From Streptomyces viridochromogenes (GTDB lineage: Bacteria; Actinomycetota; Actinomycetes; Streptomycetales; Streptomycetaceae), in assembly GCF_001270495.1 (NCBI RefSeq), contig NZ_LGUR01000218.1, forward strand, positions 1-64,000: a DNA stretch of 64,000 bases, given 5' to 3'. Made by a program: the position numbers and the translations under genes. Position 1 is the first letter of the stretch. Each line of letters opens with the position of its first letter. Under the pieces are notes generated by a model, which was not told the origin of the DNA, ran no database searches, and saw nothing but the letters and a program-made list of their open reading frames with translations. Shown in pieces: positions 17,739 through 26,852 of the stretch.

Positions 17739-18431
17739 ATGGCCCTACGGTCCGCCGGCTCCGGCAAGGTGTCACGGGGTCCCGTGCACCACCCGCTGTT
17801 CGCCCGTTTCTACGCCCGGATGAGCGTCAACGCCGAGACCCGGATGGGCATGGGCGGCATCCGCGACCGGCTGCTGTCCGGGCTGTCGGGCCGGGTGATC
17901 GAGATCGGCGCCGGCAACGGTCTGAACTTCACCCACTACCCGAGCGCGGTCTCGGAGGTCGTCGCCATCGAACCGGAGCGCCTGCTACGGCGGTTGGCGG
18001 TGGAGTCCGCGCTGCGCGCCGAGGTTCCGGTGGACGTCGTACCGGGCACGGCGGAGGCGCTGCCGGTCAAGAGCGAGGCCTTCGACGCGGTGGTGCTCTC
18101 GCTGGTGCTGTGCAGCGTGCGGGACGTGCCGCGGGCGCTCGGCGAGGTACGGCGCGTGCTGCGACCGGGTGGTGCGGTGCGGTTCTTCGAGCACGGCCGG
18201 GGCGGCGGGCGCGCGATGCTCCTCACCCAGCGTGCGCTGGACCGGACGGTGTGGCCGCTGGTGAGCGGCGGCTGCCATGTCTCCCGTGACCCGGTCGCGG
18301 CGCTGCGCGAGGCAGGGTTCGAACTCGGCCCGTGCCGACGGGTGATGATGCCGGAGAACGGGCCGGTGCTCCCCTCGTCGTACTGCGTGCTGGGCACGGC
18401 GTGGCGGCCGACGGAGGAGCGGCCCGTCTGA
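17739..18431 (+). CDS. SAM-dependent methyltransferase (class I)
   Basis: 230-aa Methyltransf_11-type enzyme. Motif I VIEIGAGNGLNF (51-62), acidic loop VVAIEPE, motif II FDAVVLSLVLCSV, motif III LRPGGAVRFFEH. The start MALRSAGSG follows GGGAGG by 5 bp. Substrate unknown. 126 bp after the lipase, probably its own unit. Confidence 0.9.
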   Translation: MALRSAGSGKVSRGPVHHPLFARFYARMSVNAETRMGMGGIRDRLLSGLSGRVIEIGAGNGLNFTHYPSAVSEVVAIEPERLLRRLAVESALRAEVPVDVVPGTAEALPVKSEAFDAVVLSLVLCSVRDVPRALGEVRRVLRPGGAVRFFEHGRGGGRAMLLTQRALDRTVWPLVSGGCHVSRDPVAALREAGFELGPCRRVMMPENGPVLPSSYCVLGTAWRPTEERPV

Positions 18432-18473
18432 TCACGTACTCCGCCGCACGGACGCGGCTTCACGGACTCCGCT

Positions 18474-18848
18474 TCACAGACTCCACTGGCGCAGTTCGCG
18501 CGCGATGTCCTCGACCGAGGCCTCACCGCTCTTGACCAGGCGCGCCAGATCGCGCACCTGCTCGGGTGAGGTGACGACCTTGAGGCCGCTGGCGACCAGA
18601 TAGGCGTAGGCCACCGCGGAGGCGAACAGCGCGTTGGAGCGCTCCAGGGCCGGGACGTGGATGAGCAGTTGGAGCAGCGCCGCGGCGCGGGCCTGCGGAC
18701 TGTCGTAGACGGGGATGTCGAATATCTCCGCCTGATGGCGGGCGACGGCGGCGACGAGAGCGCCCCAGTCGGTGACCTGGGGGTCCCCCGGTGTCCTCTT
18801 CTCGGCGAGCATCAGCAGCCAGGCGAGGTCGATGTTCAGATTGCTCAA
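18474..18848 (-). CDS. Doc/Fic-like toxin with degenerate active-site motif
   Basis: 124-aa helical protein resembling Doc-type toxins. Doc normally has HxFxDANKR; here the aligned loop is HVPALERSNALFASA (64-78), keeping the histidine and an asparagine (Asn72) but losing the DA and KR residues. Activity is therefore doubtful or altered. It starts with TTG only 4 bp after the RHH antitoxin stop, and the poor start may keep toxin lower than antitoxin. Confidence that it is the toxin half of the pair is higher than the Fic assignment itself. Confidence 0.72.
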   Translation of the reverse strand: MSNLNIDLAWLLMLAEKRTPGDPQVTDWGALVAAVARHQAEIFDIPVYDSPQARAAALLQLLIHVPALERSNALFASAVAYAYLVASGLKVVTSPEQVRDLARLVKSGEASVEDIARELRQWSL

Positions 18849-18852
18849 CGGA

Positions 18853-19080
18853 TCAGCGACGACCTTCGTGCTCCGCGCCGAACTCCTCGGCGAAGACGGA
18901 CTCGTACTGCTTCATGAAGTCGGCGGCGGCGTCCACGAACGTGTGCCCGACCTCCCCGGTGTCCTTTCTGACCAGCTCTTCGATGTAGCGGTTGACGCTC
19001 ATGCCACGGGCCAGGGCACGTTCGCGTGCCGCGCGGGCGGTGCCCTCGTCCACTCTCACGTTCAGCTGGGTCTTCGCCAT
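18853..19080 (-). CDS. Ribbon-helix-helix (CopG-type) antitoxin
   Basis: 75-aa protein: N-terminal RHH fold (TQLNVRVDEGTARAARERAL, SVNRYIEELV) and a C-terminal toxin-binding tail (FVDAAADFMKQYESVFAEEF). First gene of the toxin-antitoxin operon. Its promoter contains a perfect inverted repeat, suggesting autorepression. Confidence 0.88.
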   Translation of the reverse strand: MAKTQLNVRVDEGTARAARERALARGMSVNRYIEELVRKDTGEVGHTFVDAAADFMKQYESVFAEEFGAEHEGRR

Positions 19081-19088
19081 ACTCCCAA

Positions 19089-19108
19089 GCTAGCGCTCGG
19101 ACGCTAGC
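19089..19108 (-). promoter_or_regulatory. Operator palindrome of the RHH/Doc operon
   Basis: GCTAGCG-CTCGGA-CGCTAGC is a perfect 7-bp inverted repeat 8 bp from the antitoxin ATG. On the minus strand it lies between a -35-like TTGCCG and a -10-like TAGCTT (18-bp spacer), so the RHH protein binding here would block transcription. The mRNA would be nearly leaderless. Confidence 0.6.
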
Positions 19109-19287
19109 ACCGGCAAGAGGTCACCCCGGCCACCCGGAGGGGAAACGTGCCCCTTACATCGACATCAGGGACCCGACCTGGGGCGGAGACCGACCGGGAC
19201 CTTGGGGGGATTTCAGGTGTGTGGTGGATCACATTACGCTCGGCCGTGACGGCGGGTCGTTCCGTCCCCGTCCATGAGGAGGCGGTC

Positions 19288-20112
19288 TTGTCCACAGCAG
19301 CTGCCCAGTACGCCCCGGGCCCCGCGTCGGCCGACGGGATCGCGGCCCGCGCCCGCGGTCTGACCAAGGCGTACGGCTCGGGCGAGACGACGGTGCTCGC
19401 CCTCGACTCGGTGGACGTGGACATCGCGCGCGGCCGCTTCACGGCGGTCATGGGGCCGTCGGGTTCGGGGAAGTCCACGCTGATGCACTGCCTGGCGGGC
19501 CTCGACAACGTCTCGGCGGGACAGGTGTGGCTGGGTGACAGCGAGATCACCGGGCTGAAGGACCGCGAGCTGACCCGGTTGCGGCGGGACCGGATCGGCT
19601 TCATGTTCCAGTCGTTCAACCTCATTCCCACCCTGAACGCCGCCGAGAACATCACCCTGCCCATGGACATCGCGGGCAAGAAGCCCGACGAGAAGTGGCT
19701 GGACCAGGTCATCGACACGCTGGGGCTGCGCGACCGGCTGCGGCACCGGCCCTCCCAGCTCTCCGGTGGCCAGCAGCAGCGCGTCGCCTGCGCCCGCGCG
19801 CTGGCCTCCCGGCCCGAGCTGATCTTCGCGGACGAGCCGACCGGCAACCTCGACTCACGGGCCGGTCTGGAGGTCCTCGGCTTCCTGCGCGACGCTGTCG
19901 ACCAACTGGGGCAGACCGTCGTGATGGTCACCCACGACCCGGGCGCCGCCGCCCACTCCGACCTGGTGCTGTTCCTGGGCGACGGACGGATCGTGGACGA
20001 GATGGAGCGCCCGACGGCGGAGGCCGTACTGGAACGAATGCGCCTGTTCGCCGGCGGGAACCCCGTCGGCAGCGACCAGGCCGCTCCCCCACAGCCGCCC
20101 GAGAAGGGCTGA
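19288..20112 (+). CDS. ABC transporter ATPase, MacB/LolD type
   Basis: 274-aa ATP-binding subunit. Walker A GPSGSGKST (56-64), Q-loop FMFQSFNL, signature LSGGQQQRVACARAL, Walker B LIFADEPTGNLDS, switch His MVTHDP. The start is TTG at 19288, set by GAGGAGG five bases upstream; no in-frame ATG fits. A Pro/Gln-rich tail ends at 20112, and the FtsX permease begins 3 bp later, so the pair forms one exporter or membrane-complex module of the kind that extrudes lipids or peptides or drives cell-wall remodelling. Confidence 0.94.
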   Translation: MSTAAAQYAPGPASADGIAARARGLTKAYGSGETTVLALDSVDVDIARGRFTAVMGPSGSGKSTLMHCLAGLDNVSAGQVWLGDSEITGLKDRELTRLRRDRIGFMFQSFNLIPTLNAAENITLPMDIAGKKPDEKWLDQVIDTLGLRDRLRHRPSQLSGGQQQRVACARALASRPELIFADEPTGNLDSRAGLEVLGFLRDAVDQLGQTVVMVTHDPGAAAHSDLVLFLGDGRIVDEMERPTAEAVLERMRLFAGGNPVGSDQAAPPQPPEKG

Positions 20113-20115
20113 CCG

Positions 20116-22713
20116 GTGCTCAAGGCGACGCTCAGGAGCTTCCTCGCGCACAAGGGGCGGCTGCTGCTGTCCGCCCTGGCGGTGATCCTCTCCGTGGCGT
20201 TCGTCGCGGGCAGCCTGATCTTCTCGGACACCGTCAGCCGTACCTTCGACCGGCTCTTCGCCTCCACCGCCGCCGACGTCACCGTCACCCCGAAGGAGAC
20301 CCTCGACGAGACGATCCCCTCGGGCCAGACCCTGACCTTGCCGGCCTCGCTCGCCGACCGTCTTGCCCAGGTCGACGGGGTCGCCGCGGCACGCGCGGAA
20401 GTGGACGTCGAGGGCCTCACCGTCGCCGACGAGGACCGCGAGTCGGTGGGCCCGACCACGGGCGCCCCGACGATCGGCACCGCCTGGAACCCGACCGAGC
20501 GCAGCCCCGTGGAGCTCACCTCCGGTCACGCCCCCGAGGGCGACGCGCAGGTGCTGATCGACGCGGACACCGCCGACAGCAAGGACGTACGGATCGGCGA
20601 CCGGCTCACGGTCATCGGGCAGGAAGGGTCCTTCCCGGTCGAGGTCGTCGGCATCGTCACCTTCACGACCACCAACCCCGGTGCCGCGCTGGTCTTCTTC
20701 GACACCGAGGCGGCGCGGACGAAGCTGCTGGGCGACCCGAAGGCGGCCACCTCCGTCTCGCTCGACGCGGCCGACGGCGTCAGCGACGCGGAACTCAAGC
20801 GGCGCGTGGCCGACGCCCTCGGCGCCGACCCGGACCCTGACACCGTCACCCCCAACGACCCCTACGAGCTGCGCACCGCCGACGAGCAGGCCGAGTCGGA
20901 CGTCGAGCAACTGGGCGGGTTCCTCGACATCATCAAATACGTGATGCTCGGCTTCGCCGGGATCGCCGTACTCGTCGGCGTCTTCCTGATCGTCAACACC
21001 TTCTCGATGCTGATCGCCCAGCGCACCCGCGAACTGGGCCTGTTGCGGGCGCTCGGCGCCGACCGGCGCCAGGTGCGGCGCTCGGTCCTCACCGAGGCGC
21101 TGCTGCTCGGCCTGGTCGGCTCGACGCTGGGACTCGCGGCCGGCATCGGGCTGGCCGTCGGGCTCATCGAGCTGATGGGTCTGATGGGCATGAACATCAG
21201 GGCGACCGAGATGGTCATCGGCTGGGGGACGCCGGTGACCGCGTACGTCGTCGGCCTCGGCGTCACCTTCGTCGCGGCGTACCTCCCGGCCCGGCGTGCG
21301 GCGGGGGTCTCGCCGATGGCGGCCCTGTCGGACGCCGAGATCGCCGACATCGGACGGCCGCTGCGGCTGCGCGCGGTCGTCGGCTCCGTGGTCGGGGCGG
21401 CCGGTGCGGCGGCGCTCGTGGGCTGTGCCGTGTCGTCGAAGACGTCCACGGCGGCGTCCCTGCTGGGCCTCGGCGTCATCCTGACCCTCGTCGCGACCGT
21501 GATCGCGGGACCGCTGCTCGTACGGCCCGTGATCCGGGTCCTCGGCGGGGCCTTCCCCGCGCTGTTCGGCTCGGTCGGCCGGATGAGCCAGCGCAACGCC
21601 CTGCGCAATCCGCGCCGGACCGGGGCCACGGCCGCCGCCCTGATGGTGGGGCTCGCGCTGGTCGGCGGGATGTCGGTGGCCAGCGCCTCGATGACCAAGT
21701 CGTTCGACCAACAGATCGACAAGACGTTGGGCGCCGACTTCGTCGTACAGAACGGCAACTTCGTGCCCTTCCCGCGGGAGATCACCGACCGGATCCGCGA
21801 CACCGAGGGCGTGGGGCTGGTCGTACGCTCGCAGTTCACGACGATCGCGGTGCGCCTCCCGGACGGCGACCGCGTGAAGACAACCGCCGCGGCCTATGAA
21901 CCCGAGCTCGACGAGGTCGCCAACATCACATACGCGCAGGGCGACTCCGGCGAGGCGCTCGCGGACGGGCGCCTCGCCATGGACAAGGACTTCGCCGAGG
22001 ACCACGGCGTACGCCTCGGCAGCACCGTCCCCGTCGAGTTCCAGGGCGACCGGCGGGCCGAGCTGACGGTGGGCGCCCTCACCGACCAGGAGTCCGCCGA
22101 CGGGTTCGGCAGCCAGGGCGGGATCTACTTCGGGCTCGGCACGCTGGAGAAGTACGCGCCGGGCGGGCAGGACGCGGCCGTGTACGTCAACGCCGCCTCC
22201 GGCACCAGCGCCGACGCCTTGCGGGCCGGTCTGGAGAAGACGCTCGACCCGTATCCCCAGGTGCAGGTCCGGGACATCGCCGACTACAAGGAGCTGGTGC
22301 ACAACCAGATCGCCGTGCTGCTCTACCTCGTGTACGCCCTGCTCGGCCTCGCGATCATCATCGCGGTGCTCGGTGTGGTGAACACCCTCGCCCTGTCGGT
22401 CGTCGAGCGCACCCGGGAGATCGGGCTGCTGCGGGCCATCGGGCTCGCCCGGCGGCAGCTGCGCCGGATGATCCGGCTGGAGTCGGTGGTGATCGCCGTG
22501 TTCGGCGCGGTCCTGGGGCTCGCGCTGGGGCTGGTGTGGGGCGTGTGCACCCAGCAGGTGCTGGCGTTGCAGGGCATGACGGCGCTCGCGATCCCCTGGG
22601 GCACCATCGTGGCGGTGGTGATCGGCTCGGCGGTGGTGGGCGTGGTGGCGGCGCTGCTGCCCGCGCTGCGTGCCTCGCGCATGAATGTGCTGGCGGCCAT
22701 CGCGCACGAGTGA
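20116..22713 (+). CDS. ABC transporter permease with two FtsX domains
   Basis: 865-aa membrane protein (GTG start). Layout: one TM near residues 16-36, an extracytoplasmic MacB-like domain (about 40-265), FtsX core 1 with three TMs (about 275-400), a short linker with two TMs (about 410-480), a second extracytoplasmic domain (about 510-740), and FtsX core 2 with three TMs (about 745-855). Repeats such as TRELGLLRALG and TREIGLLRAIG, one in each half, show the internal duplication. Partner of the preceding ATPase. Substrate not deducible. Confidence 0.93.
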   Translation: MLKATLRSFLAHKGRLLLSALAVILSVAFVAGSLIFSDTVSRTFDRLFASTAADVTVTPKETLDETIPSGQTLTLPASLADRLAQVDGVAAARAEVDVEGLTVADEDRESVGPTTGAPTIGTAWNPTERSPVELTSGHAPEGDAQVLIDADTADSKDVRIGDRLTVIGQEGSFPVEVVGIVTFTTTNPGAALVFFDTEAARTKLLGDPKAATSVSLDAADGVSDAELKRRVADALGADPDPDTVTPNDPYELRTADEQAESDVEQLGGFLDIIKYVMLGFAGIAVLVGVFLIVNTFSMLIAQRTRELGLLRALGADRRQVRRSVLTEALLLGLVGSTLGLAAGIGLAVGLIELMGLMGMNIRATEMVIGWGTPVTAYVVGLGVTFVAAYLPARRAAGVSPMAALSDAEIADIGRPLRLRAVVGSVVGAAGAAALVGCAVSSKTSTAASLLGLGVILTLVATVIAGPLLVRPVIRVLGGAFPALFGSVGRMSQRNALRNPRRTGATAAALMVGLALVGGMSVASASMTKSFDQQIDKTLGADFVVQNGNFVPFPREITDRIRDTEGVGLVVRSQFTTIAVRLPDGDRVKTTAAAYEPELDEVANITYAQGDSGEALADGRLAMDKDFAEDHGVRLGSTVPVEFQGDRRAELTVGALTDQESADGFGSQGGIYFGLGTLEKYAPGGQDAAVYVNAASGTSADALRAGLEKTLDPYPQVQVRDIADYKELVHNQIAVLLYLVYALLGLAIIIAVLGVVNTLALSVVERTREIGLLRAIGLARRQLRRMIRLESVVIAVFGAVLGLALGLVWGVCTQQVLALQGMTALAIPWGTIVAVVIGSAVVGVVAALLPALRASRMNVLAAIAHE

Positions 22714-22768
22714 GGAAAGTGATGGAATCGCGGCAAGTGCTCAAGTCCCTTGCAGATGAGGAGAGTTC

Positions 22769-23674
22769 GTGTCGCAAGCGCAGAGCCCGCGTCCGTTCCG
22801 TTTCGGCGTCAACCTGATGACCTCCGCCCCGGCCGACGAGTGGCGGGCCAAGTGCCGCCGGGCCGAGGAACTCGGCTACGACGTGATCCTGGTCCCCGAC
22901 CATCTGGGCATGCCCGCGCCGTTCCCGGCCCTCGTCGCGGCGGCCGAGGCGACGGAGCGGCCGCGGCTGGGCACCTTCGTACTCAACGCGGGCTTCTGGA
23001 ACCCGGCGTTGCTCGCCCGCGAGGTCGCGACCACCGACGCCCTCACGGGCGGACGGCTCGAACTCGGCCTCGGCACCGGCTATGTGAAGGCCGAGCACGA
23101 CACGGCGGGGCTGCCGTGGGGATCACCGGGTGAGCGCGTGGATCATCTGCGGCGCACGGTAGACGAGTTGGAGCGGCTGCTCGCCTTCGAGGAACACCAG
23201 CCGCAGCCGGTGCAGAAACCGCGTGTGCCGCTGCTCATCGGTGGAAACGGCGACCGGATGCTGCGCCTGACCGCCGAGCATGCCGACATCGCGGCCTTCA
23301 CGGGCGCGCGCTCGACTCCTGGGAGCAGGACGGGACAACTGGAGCCGCTCACCGCCGAGGAACTCGACGAACGTGTCGCCAGATACGTGGGACTGGCGGA
23401 GGGCCGCAAGGAGCAGGCGGAATTGAACCTGCTCCTCCAGATGGTGATCGAGACCGACGATCGCGAGGCCGCCGTCCAGCCCTTCCTGGAACACCTTCCG
23501 CAGCTCACCGTGGACCAGATCCTGGAGCTGCCCATCAGCCTGATCGGCCCCCGGGAGGACATCACCGCCCAAGTGCTGGCGCTGCGCGAGCGGTACGGCT
23601 TCTCGTATCTGACCGTCCTGGAGCCGTACATGGAGGCGTTCGCCCCGGTGATGGCGCGGCTGCGCGGCGAGTAG
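22769..23674 (+). CDS. LLM-class F420-dependent oxidoreductase
   Basis: 301-aa luciferase-like TIM-barrel protein. Segments FRFGVNL, DVILVPDHLG, RLGTFVLNAGFWNPALLARE, TGGRLELGLGTGY and PRVPLLIGGNGDRMLRL are typical of actinobacterial TIGR03621-like enzymes that use F420H2. GTG start behind GAGGAGAG. 55 bp after the permease gene, possibly co-transcribed. Substrate unknown. Confidence 0.9.
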   Translation: MSQAQSPRPFRFGVNLMTSAPADEWRAKCRRAEELGYDVILVPDHLGMPAPFPALVAAAEATERPRLGTFVLNAGFWNPALLAREVATTDALTGGRLELGLGTGYVKAEHDTAGLPWGSPGERVDHLRRTVDELERLLAFEEHQPQPVQKPRVPLLIGGNGDRMLRLTAEHADIAAFTGARSTPGSRTGQLEPLTAEELDERVARYVGLAEGRKEQAELNLLLQMVIETDDREAAVQPFLEHLPQLTVDQILELPISLIGPREDITAQVLALRERYGFSYLTVLEPYMEAFAPVMARLRGE

Positions 23675-23730
23675 CCGTCCGGATACTGGAATGCCGCGTC
23701 CCGTTCGCTCGCCCGTGATGGGATCGCGGC

Positions 23731-24156
23731 ATGACTGATCCGCGGATACGGGCCGCGACGGCCGCCGACCTCGACACCGTGCTGGCCTTCTGGAAGACGG
23801 CCGCCGAGGGCACGAGCATCAGCGACGACCGGGACGGCGTGGAGCGGCTGGTCGCCCGCGATCCCGAGGCGCTGATCCTGGCGGAGCTGGGCGGCGAACT
23901 GGTCGGCACGGTGATCGCGGGCTTCGACGGCTGGCGCTGCCATCTGTACCGGCTGGCGGTGCATCCGGAGCACCGCCGCCGGGGCATCGGCTCGGCGCTG
24001 CTGACCGCCGCGGAGGAGAGGTTCGTACGGCTCGGCGGGCGCCGCGGTGACGCGATGGTGCTCCAGCGCAACGAGACCGCGCACCATGCCTGGCGTGCGG
24101 CCGGGTACACGCCCGAGGAACAGTGGCGGCGGTGGGTGAAGCACCTGACCGACTGA
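23731..24156 (+). CDS. GNAT-family N-acetyltransferase
   Basis: 141-aa GNAT domain protein starting MTDPRIRAATAAD. Acetyl-CoA-binding motif A is RLAVHPEHRRRGIGSALL (74-91), with the later NETAHHAWRAAGY segment. Likely an N- or O-acetyltransferase of a small molecule. Single-gene unit or read-through from the oxidoreductase 56 bp upstream. Confidence 0.9.
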   Translation: MTDPRIRAATAADLDTVLAFWKTAAEGTSISDDRDGVERLVARDPEALILAELGGELVGTVIAGFDGWRCHLYRLAVHPEHRRRGIGSALLTAAEERFVRLGGRRGDAMVLQRNETAHHAWRAAGYTPEEQWRRWVKHLTD

Positions 24157-24168
24157 GCCGGGCCCGAC

Positions 24169-24246
24169 CGTCGGGACGACCGGCTACAACGTCGGGACGA
24201 CCGACCCCGATCGTCGGGACGAGGTCCTTTGCCCACCCTTTACTAT
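24169..24246 (+). promoter_or_regulatory. Three 21-bp-spaced CGTCGGGACGA repeats ahead of a -10 hexamer
   Basis: CGTCGGGACGA occurs at 24169, 24190 and 24212, spaced 21-22 bp, about two helical turns. The third overlaps the -35 position of a promoter whose -10 is TACTAT (24241-24246), upstream of the two CNNM/CBS genes. It looks like an activator-type array. The rest of the 210-bp gap has nothing else I can name. Confidence 0.5.
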
Positions 24247-24366
24247 TGGTGGACCACTTCGGTCCTCCCCTGAAAGGTGTGAGCGTCCGCCCATGGGCGA
24301 GCCTCCCAGTACCCGACATCGCGCGATCCACCCCACCCTGTCCGACGATGGGACGGAGGTGACCCG

Positions 24367-25734
24367 ATGACCGAAGTGATCCTCCTGCTGGTGGCGATCC
24401 TGCTCTCGCTCGCCTGCGGTGCCTTCGTCGCGGCCGAGTTCTCACTGACCACGGTCGAGCGCAGCGAGCTGGAGCGGGCCGTCGAGCGCGGTGAGCGGGG
24501 CGCCTCGGGCGCCCTGAAGGCCGTACGGAATCTGACGTTCCAGCTCTCCGGCGCGCAGCTCGGCATCACCGTCACCAACCTGGTCGTCGGCATGCTCGCC
24601 GAGCCGTCGATCGCCAAGATGATCGCCGGCCCGCTGGAGTCGCTCGGCATCTCCAGCTCGGCGTCCGGTTCGATCGCGCTCGTGATCGGTACGGCCCTGT
24701 CGACCATCGTCCTGATGGTCGTCGGCGAGCTGGTGCCCAAGAACTGGGCGATCTCCTCACCCCTGGCCGTGGCGAAGACGGTCGGGAACGCGCAGCGCTG
24801 GTTCAGCGCGGTCTTCCGCCCCTTCATCACCCACCTCAACAACACGGCGAACCGCGTCGTGCGCCGCTTCGGGGTGGAACCCACCGAGGAGCTGGCCGCC
24901 GCGCGCGGCCCCCAGGAGCTGGCCGCCCTCGCCCGGCACTCCGCCCGGGAGGGCGCCCTGGAGGCGGACACCGCCGAGCTCTTCGTACGGACCCTGAACC
25001 TGGCCGATCTGACCGCGGAGAACGTCATGACCCCGCGGGTCCAGGTCATCGCCCTGGAGGCCCAGGCGACCTGCGAGGACGTGGCGAACGCGACCCGGGC
25101 GACCGGGCTGTCCCGGTTCCCCGTCTACCGCGGGAGCCTCGACTCGGTCGTGGGCACCGCGCACATCAAGGACATCCTGGCGGTGCCCGCCGGCCTCCGG
25201 CCCCGCGTCTCGGTCGCCGAACTGATGCGCGAGCCGCTCCTCGTCCCCGAGACGCTCACCGTCGACCGGCTCCTCGACCGGCTCTCCGGCAAGCGCACCA
25301 TGGCCGTGATCATCGACGAGTACGGCGGCACGGCCGGGGTGGCGACGCTGGAGGACATCGTCGAGGAGGTCGTCGGCGAGGTACGGGACGAGCACGACCC
25401 GCACGAGACGCCCGACCTCGCCCAGGCGGGCAGTGACGACGAGGGCCGGACGCTGTACTCGGCCGACGGCTCCGCGCGCGTGGACCAGCTCGCGCGCGTG
25501 GATCTGCGGGCACCCGAGGGGCCCTACGAGACCCTGGCCGGTCTCGTCGCGGCGGAGCTCGGCCGTATCCCCGCCGTCGGTGACCGCGTCGAGGTCGCCG
25601 GCTGGCGGCTCGACGTGGTGGACGCCACGGGCCGCAGGGCCGCCCGGGTCCTGCTGCACGCGCCACTCGACGACGCGACGGAGACCGAGAAGCACGACAA
25701 GAACGAGAAGAACGAGAAGGAGACCGGGCGATGA
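24367..25734 (+). CDS. CNNM/CBS membrane protein (HlyC/CorC family), first of a pair
   Basis: 455-aa protein: CNNM (DUF21) membrane domain with about four TMs (residues 1-190, AAEFSLTTVER, GAQLGITVTNLVVG, GELVPKNWAI), tandem CBS domains (about 215-335, VMTPRVQVIALE and RTMAVIIDEYGGTAGVATLEDIVEEVVG) and a CorC_HlyC domain (about 355-430). The family is linked to Mg2+/Co2+ transport or membrane-stress tolerance. ATG 6 bp after GGAGGTG; overlaps the next gene by ATGA. Confidence 0.94.
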   Translation: MTEVILLLVAILLSLACGAFVAAEFSLTTVERSELERAVERGERGASGALKAVRNLTFQLSGAQLGITVTNLVVGMLAEPSIAKMIAGPLESLGISSSASGSIALVIGTALSTIVLMVVGELVPKNWAISSPLAVAKTVGNAQRWFSAVFRPFITHLNNTANRVVRRFGVEPTEELAAARGPQELAALARHSAREGALEADTAELFVRTLNLADLTAENVMTPRVQVIALEAQATCEDVANATRATGLSRFPVYRGSLDSVVGTAHIKDILAVPAGLRPRVSVAELMREPLLVPETLTVDRLLDRLSGKRTMAVIIDEYGGTAGVATLEDIVEEVVGEVRDEHDPHETPDLAQAGSDDEGRTLYSADGSARVDQLARVDLRAPEGPYETLAGLVAAELGRIPAVGDRVEVAGWRLDVVDATGRRAARVLLHAPLDDATETEKHDKNEKNEKETGR

Positions 25735-26744
25735 CCGCCGTACAGCTGTTCATCGGCTTCCTGACGCTGGTCGTCAACGCCTTCTTCGTCGGCGCCGAGT
25801 TCGCGCTGATCTCCGTACGGCGCTCGCAGATCGAGCCGTACGCCGACCAGGGCGACCGGCGCGCCAAGAGCGTGCTGTGGGGTCTCCAGCACGTGTCCGC
25901 GCTGATGGCGGCCGCGCAGCTCGGCATCACGCTGTGCACGCTGGTGCTCGGCGTGGTCGCGGAACCCGCCATCGAGCATCTGCTGGAGCCGGTGTTCCAC
26001 GCGGTGGGCGTGCCGGAGAGCGCCGGACACGTGGTCTCCTTCGTGATCGCGCTGACGCTGGCCACCTATCTGCACATGCTGCTCGGCGAGATGGTGCCGA
26101 AGAACATCGCGCTGGCCGAGCCGGTGCGCAGCGCCCTGATGCTCGGTCCGCCGCTGGTCACGCTGTCCCGGGCGCTACGGCCGGTGATCTTCACGATCAA
26201 CGCCTTCGCCAACGCGCTGCTGAAGCTGCTGCGCGTCGAGACCAAGGACGAGGTCACGGCGACCTTCTCGGACGCCGAGCTGGCACGCCTCGTGCGTGAC
26301 TCCGGCGAGGCCGGCCTCATCGACGAACGCGCGCGGGAGCGGCTGCACGACGCCCTGGAACTGGGCCGCCGGCCCGTCCGTGACGTGGTGCTCCCGCTGG
26401 AACGCGTCGTCTACGCGCGCGTGGGCGTCACGCCGGAGGAGCTGGAGGGCCTGTCGGCCGAGTCGGGCTTCTCCCGCTTCCCGGTCGTCGACTCGGGCCG
26501 CCGCATCGTCGGCTACCTGCATGTGAAGGACGCCCTGGACGCCTCCCCGCGGGACGTGCCGTTCGAGGTGCGCGACATGCGGCCCATCGCAAGCGTCCGG
26601 GAGAGCACGCCGCTGGACGACGTCCTCACGGCCATGCGTGGCAGCCGCACGCACCTGGCGGCCGTACTGGGCGGCGACGGGCGACTGGCGGGGCTGGTGA
26701 CAATGGAGGACGTGCTGCGGGAGCTGTTCGGACAGCGGGCCTGA
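25731..26744 (+). CDS. CNNM/CBS membrane protein, second of a pair, no CorC_HlyC domain
   Basis: 337-aa paralogue of the preceding gene, with the CNNM membrane domain (1-190, GAEFALISVRRSQIE, GEMVPKNIALAEP) and tandem CBS domains (about 210-335), ending after the second CBS. The C-terminal CorC_HlyC domain of its neighbour is absent. The ATG overlaps the previous stop (ATGA), so the two are made together and may form a heteromeric complex. Confidence 0.94.
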   Translation: MTAVQLFIGFLTLVVNAFFVGAEFALISVRRSQIEPYADQGDRRAKSVLWGLQHVSALMAAAQLGITLCTLVLGVVAEPAIEHLLEPVFHAVGVPESAGHVVSFVIALTLATYLHMLLGEMVPKNIALAEPVRSALMLGPPLVTLSRALRPVIFTINAFANALLKLLRVETKDEVTATFSDAELARLVRDSGEAGLIDERARERLHDALELGRRPVRDVVLPLERVVYARVGVTPEELEGLSAESGFSRFPVVDSGRRIVGYLHVKDALDASPRDVPFEVRDMRPIASVRESTPLDDVLTAMRGSRTHLAAVLGGDGRLAGLVTMEDVLRELFGQRA

Positions 26745-26852
26745 CGGCGGGGCAGCCGGAGGCCCGGCCCGGCAGCCGGATCCCGATGGCGACCGGGGCG
26801 ACCGGGGCGACCGACCGATGGGTATGGTGCTCGGGCTACCATTTCTGTCGCC

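Noticed and set aside
19855..22707. 950-codon minus-strand open frame across the FtsX permease
   Set aside because: It is antisense to a permease with clear membrane and FtsX features, and its translation is Arg/Gly/His-rich low complexity.
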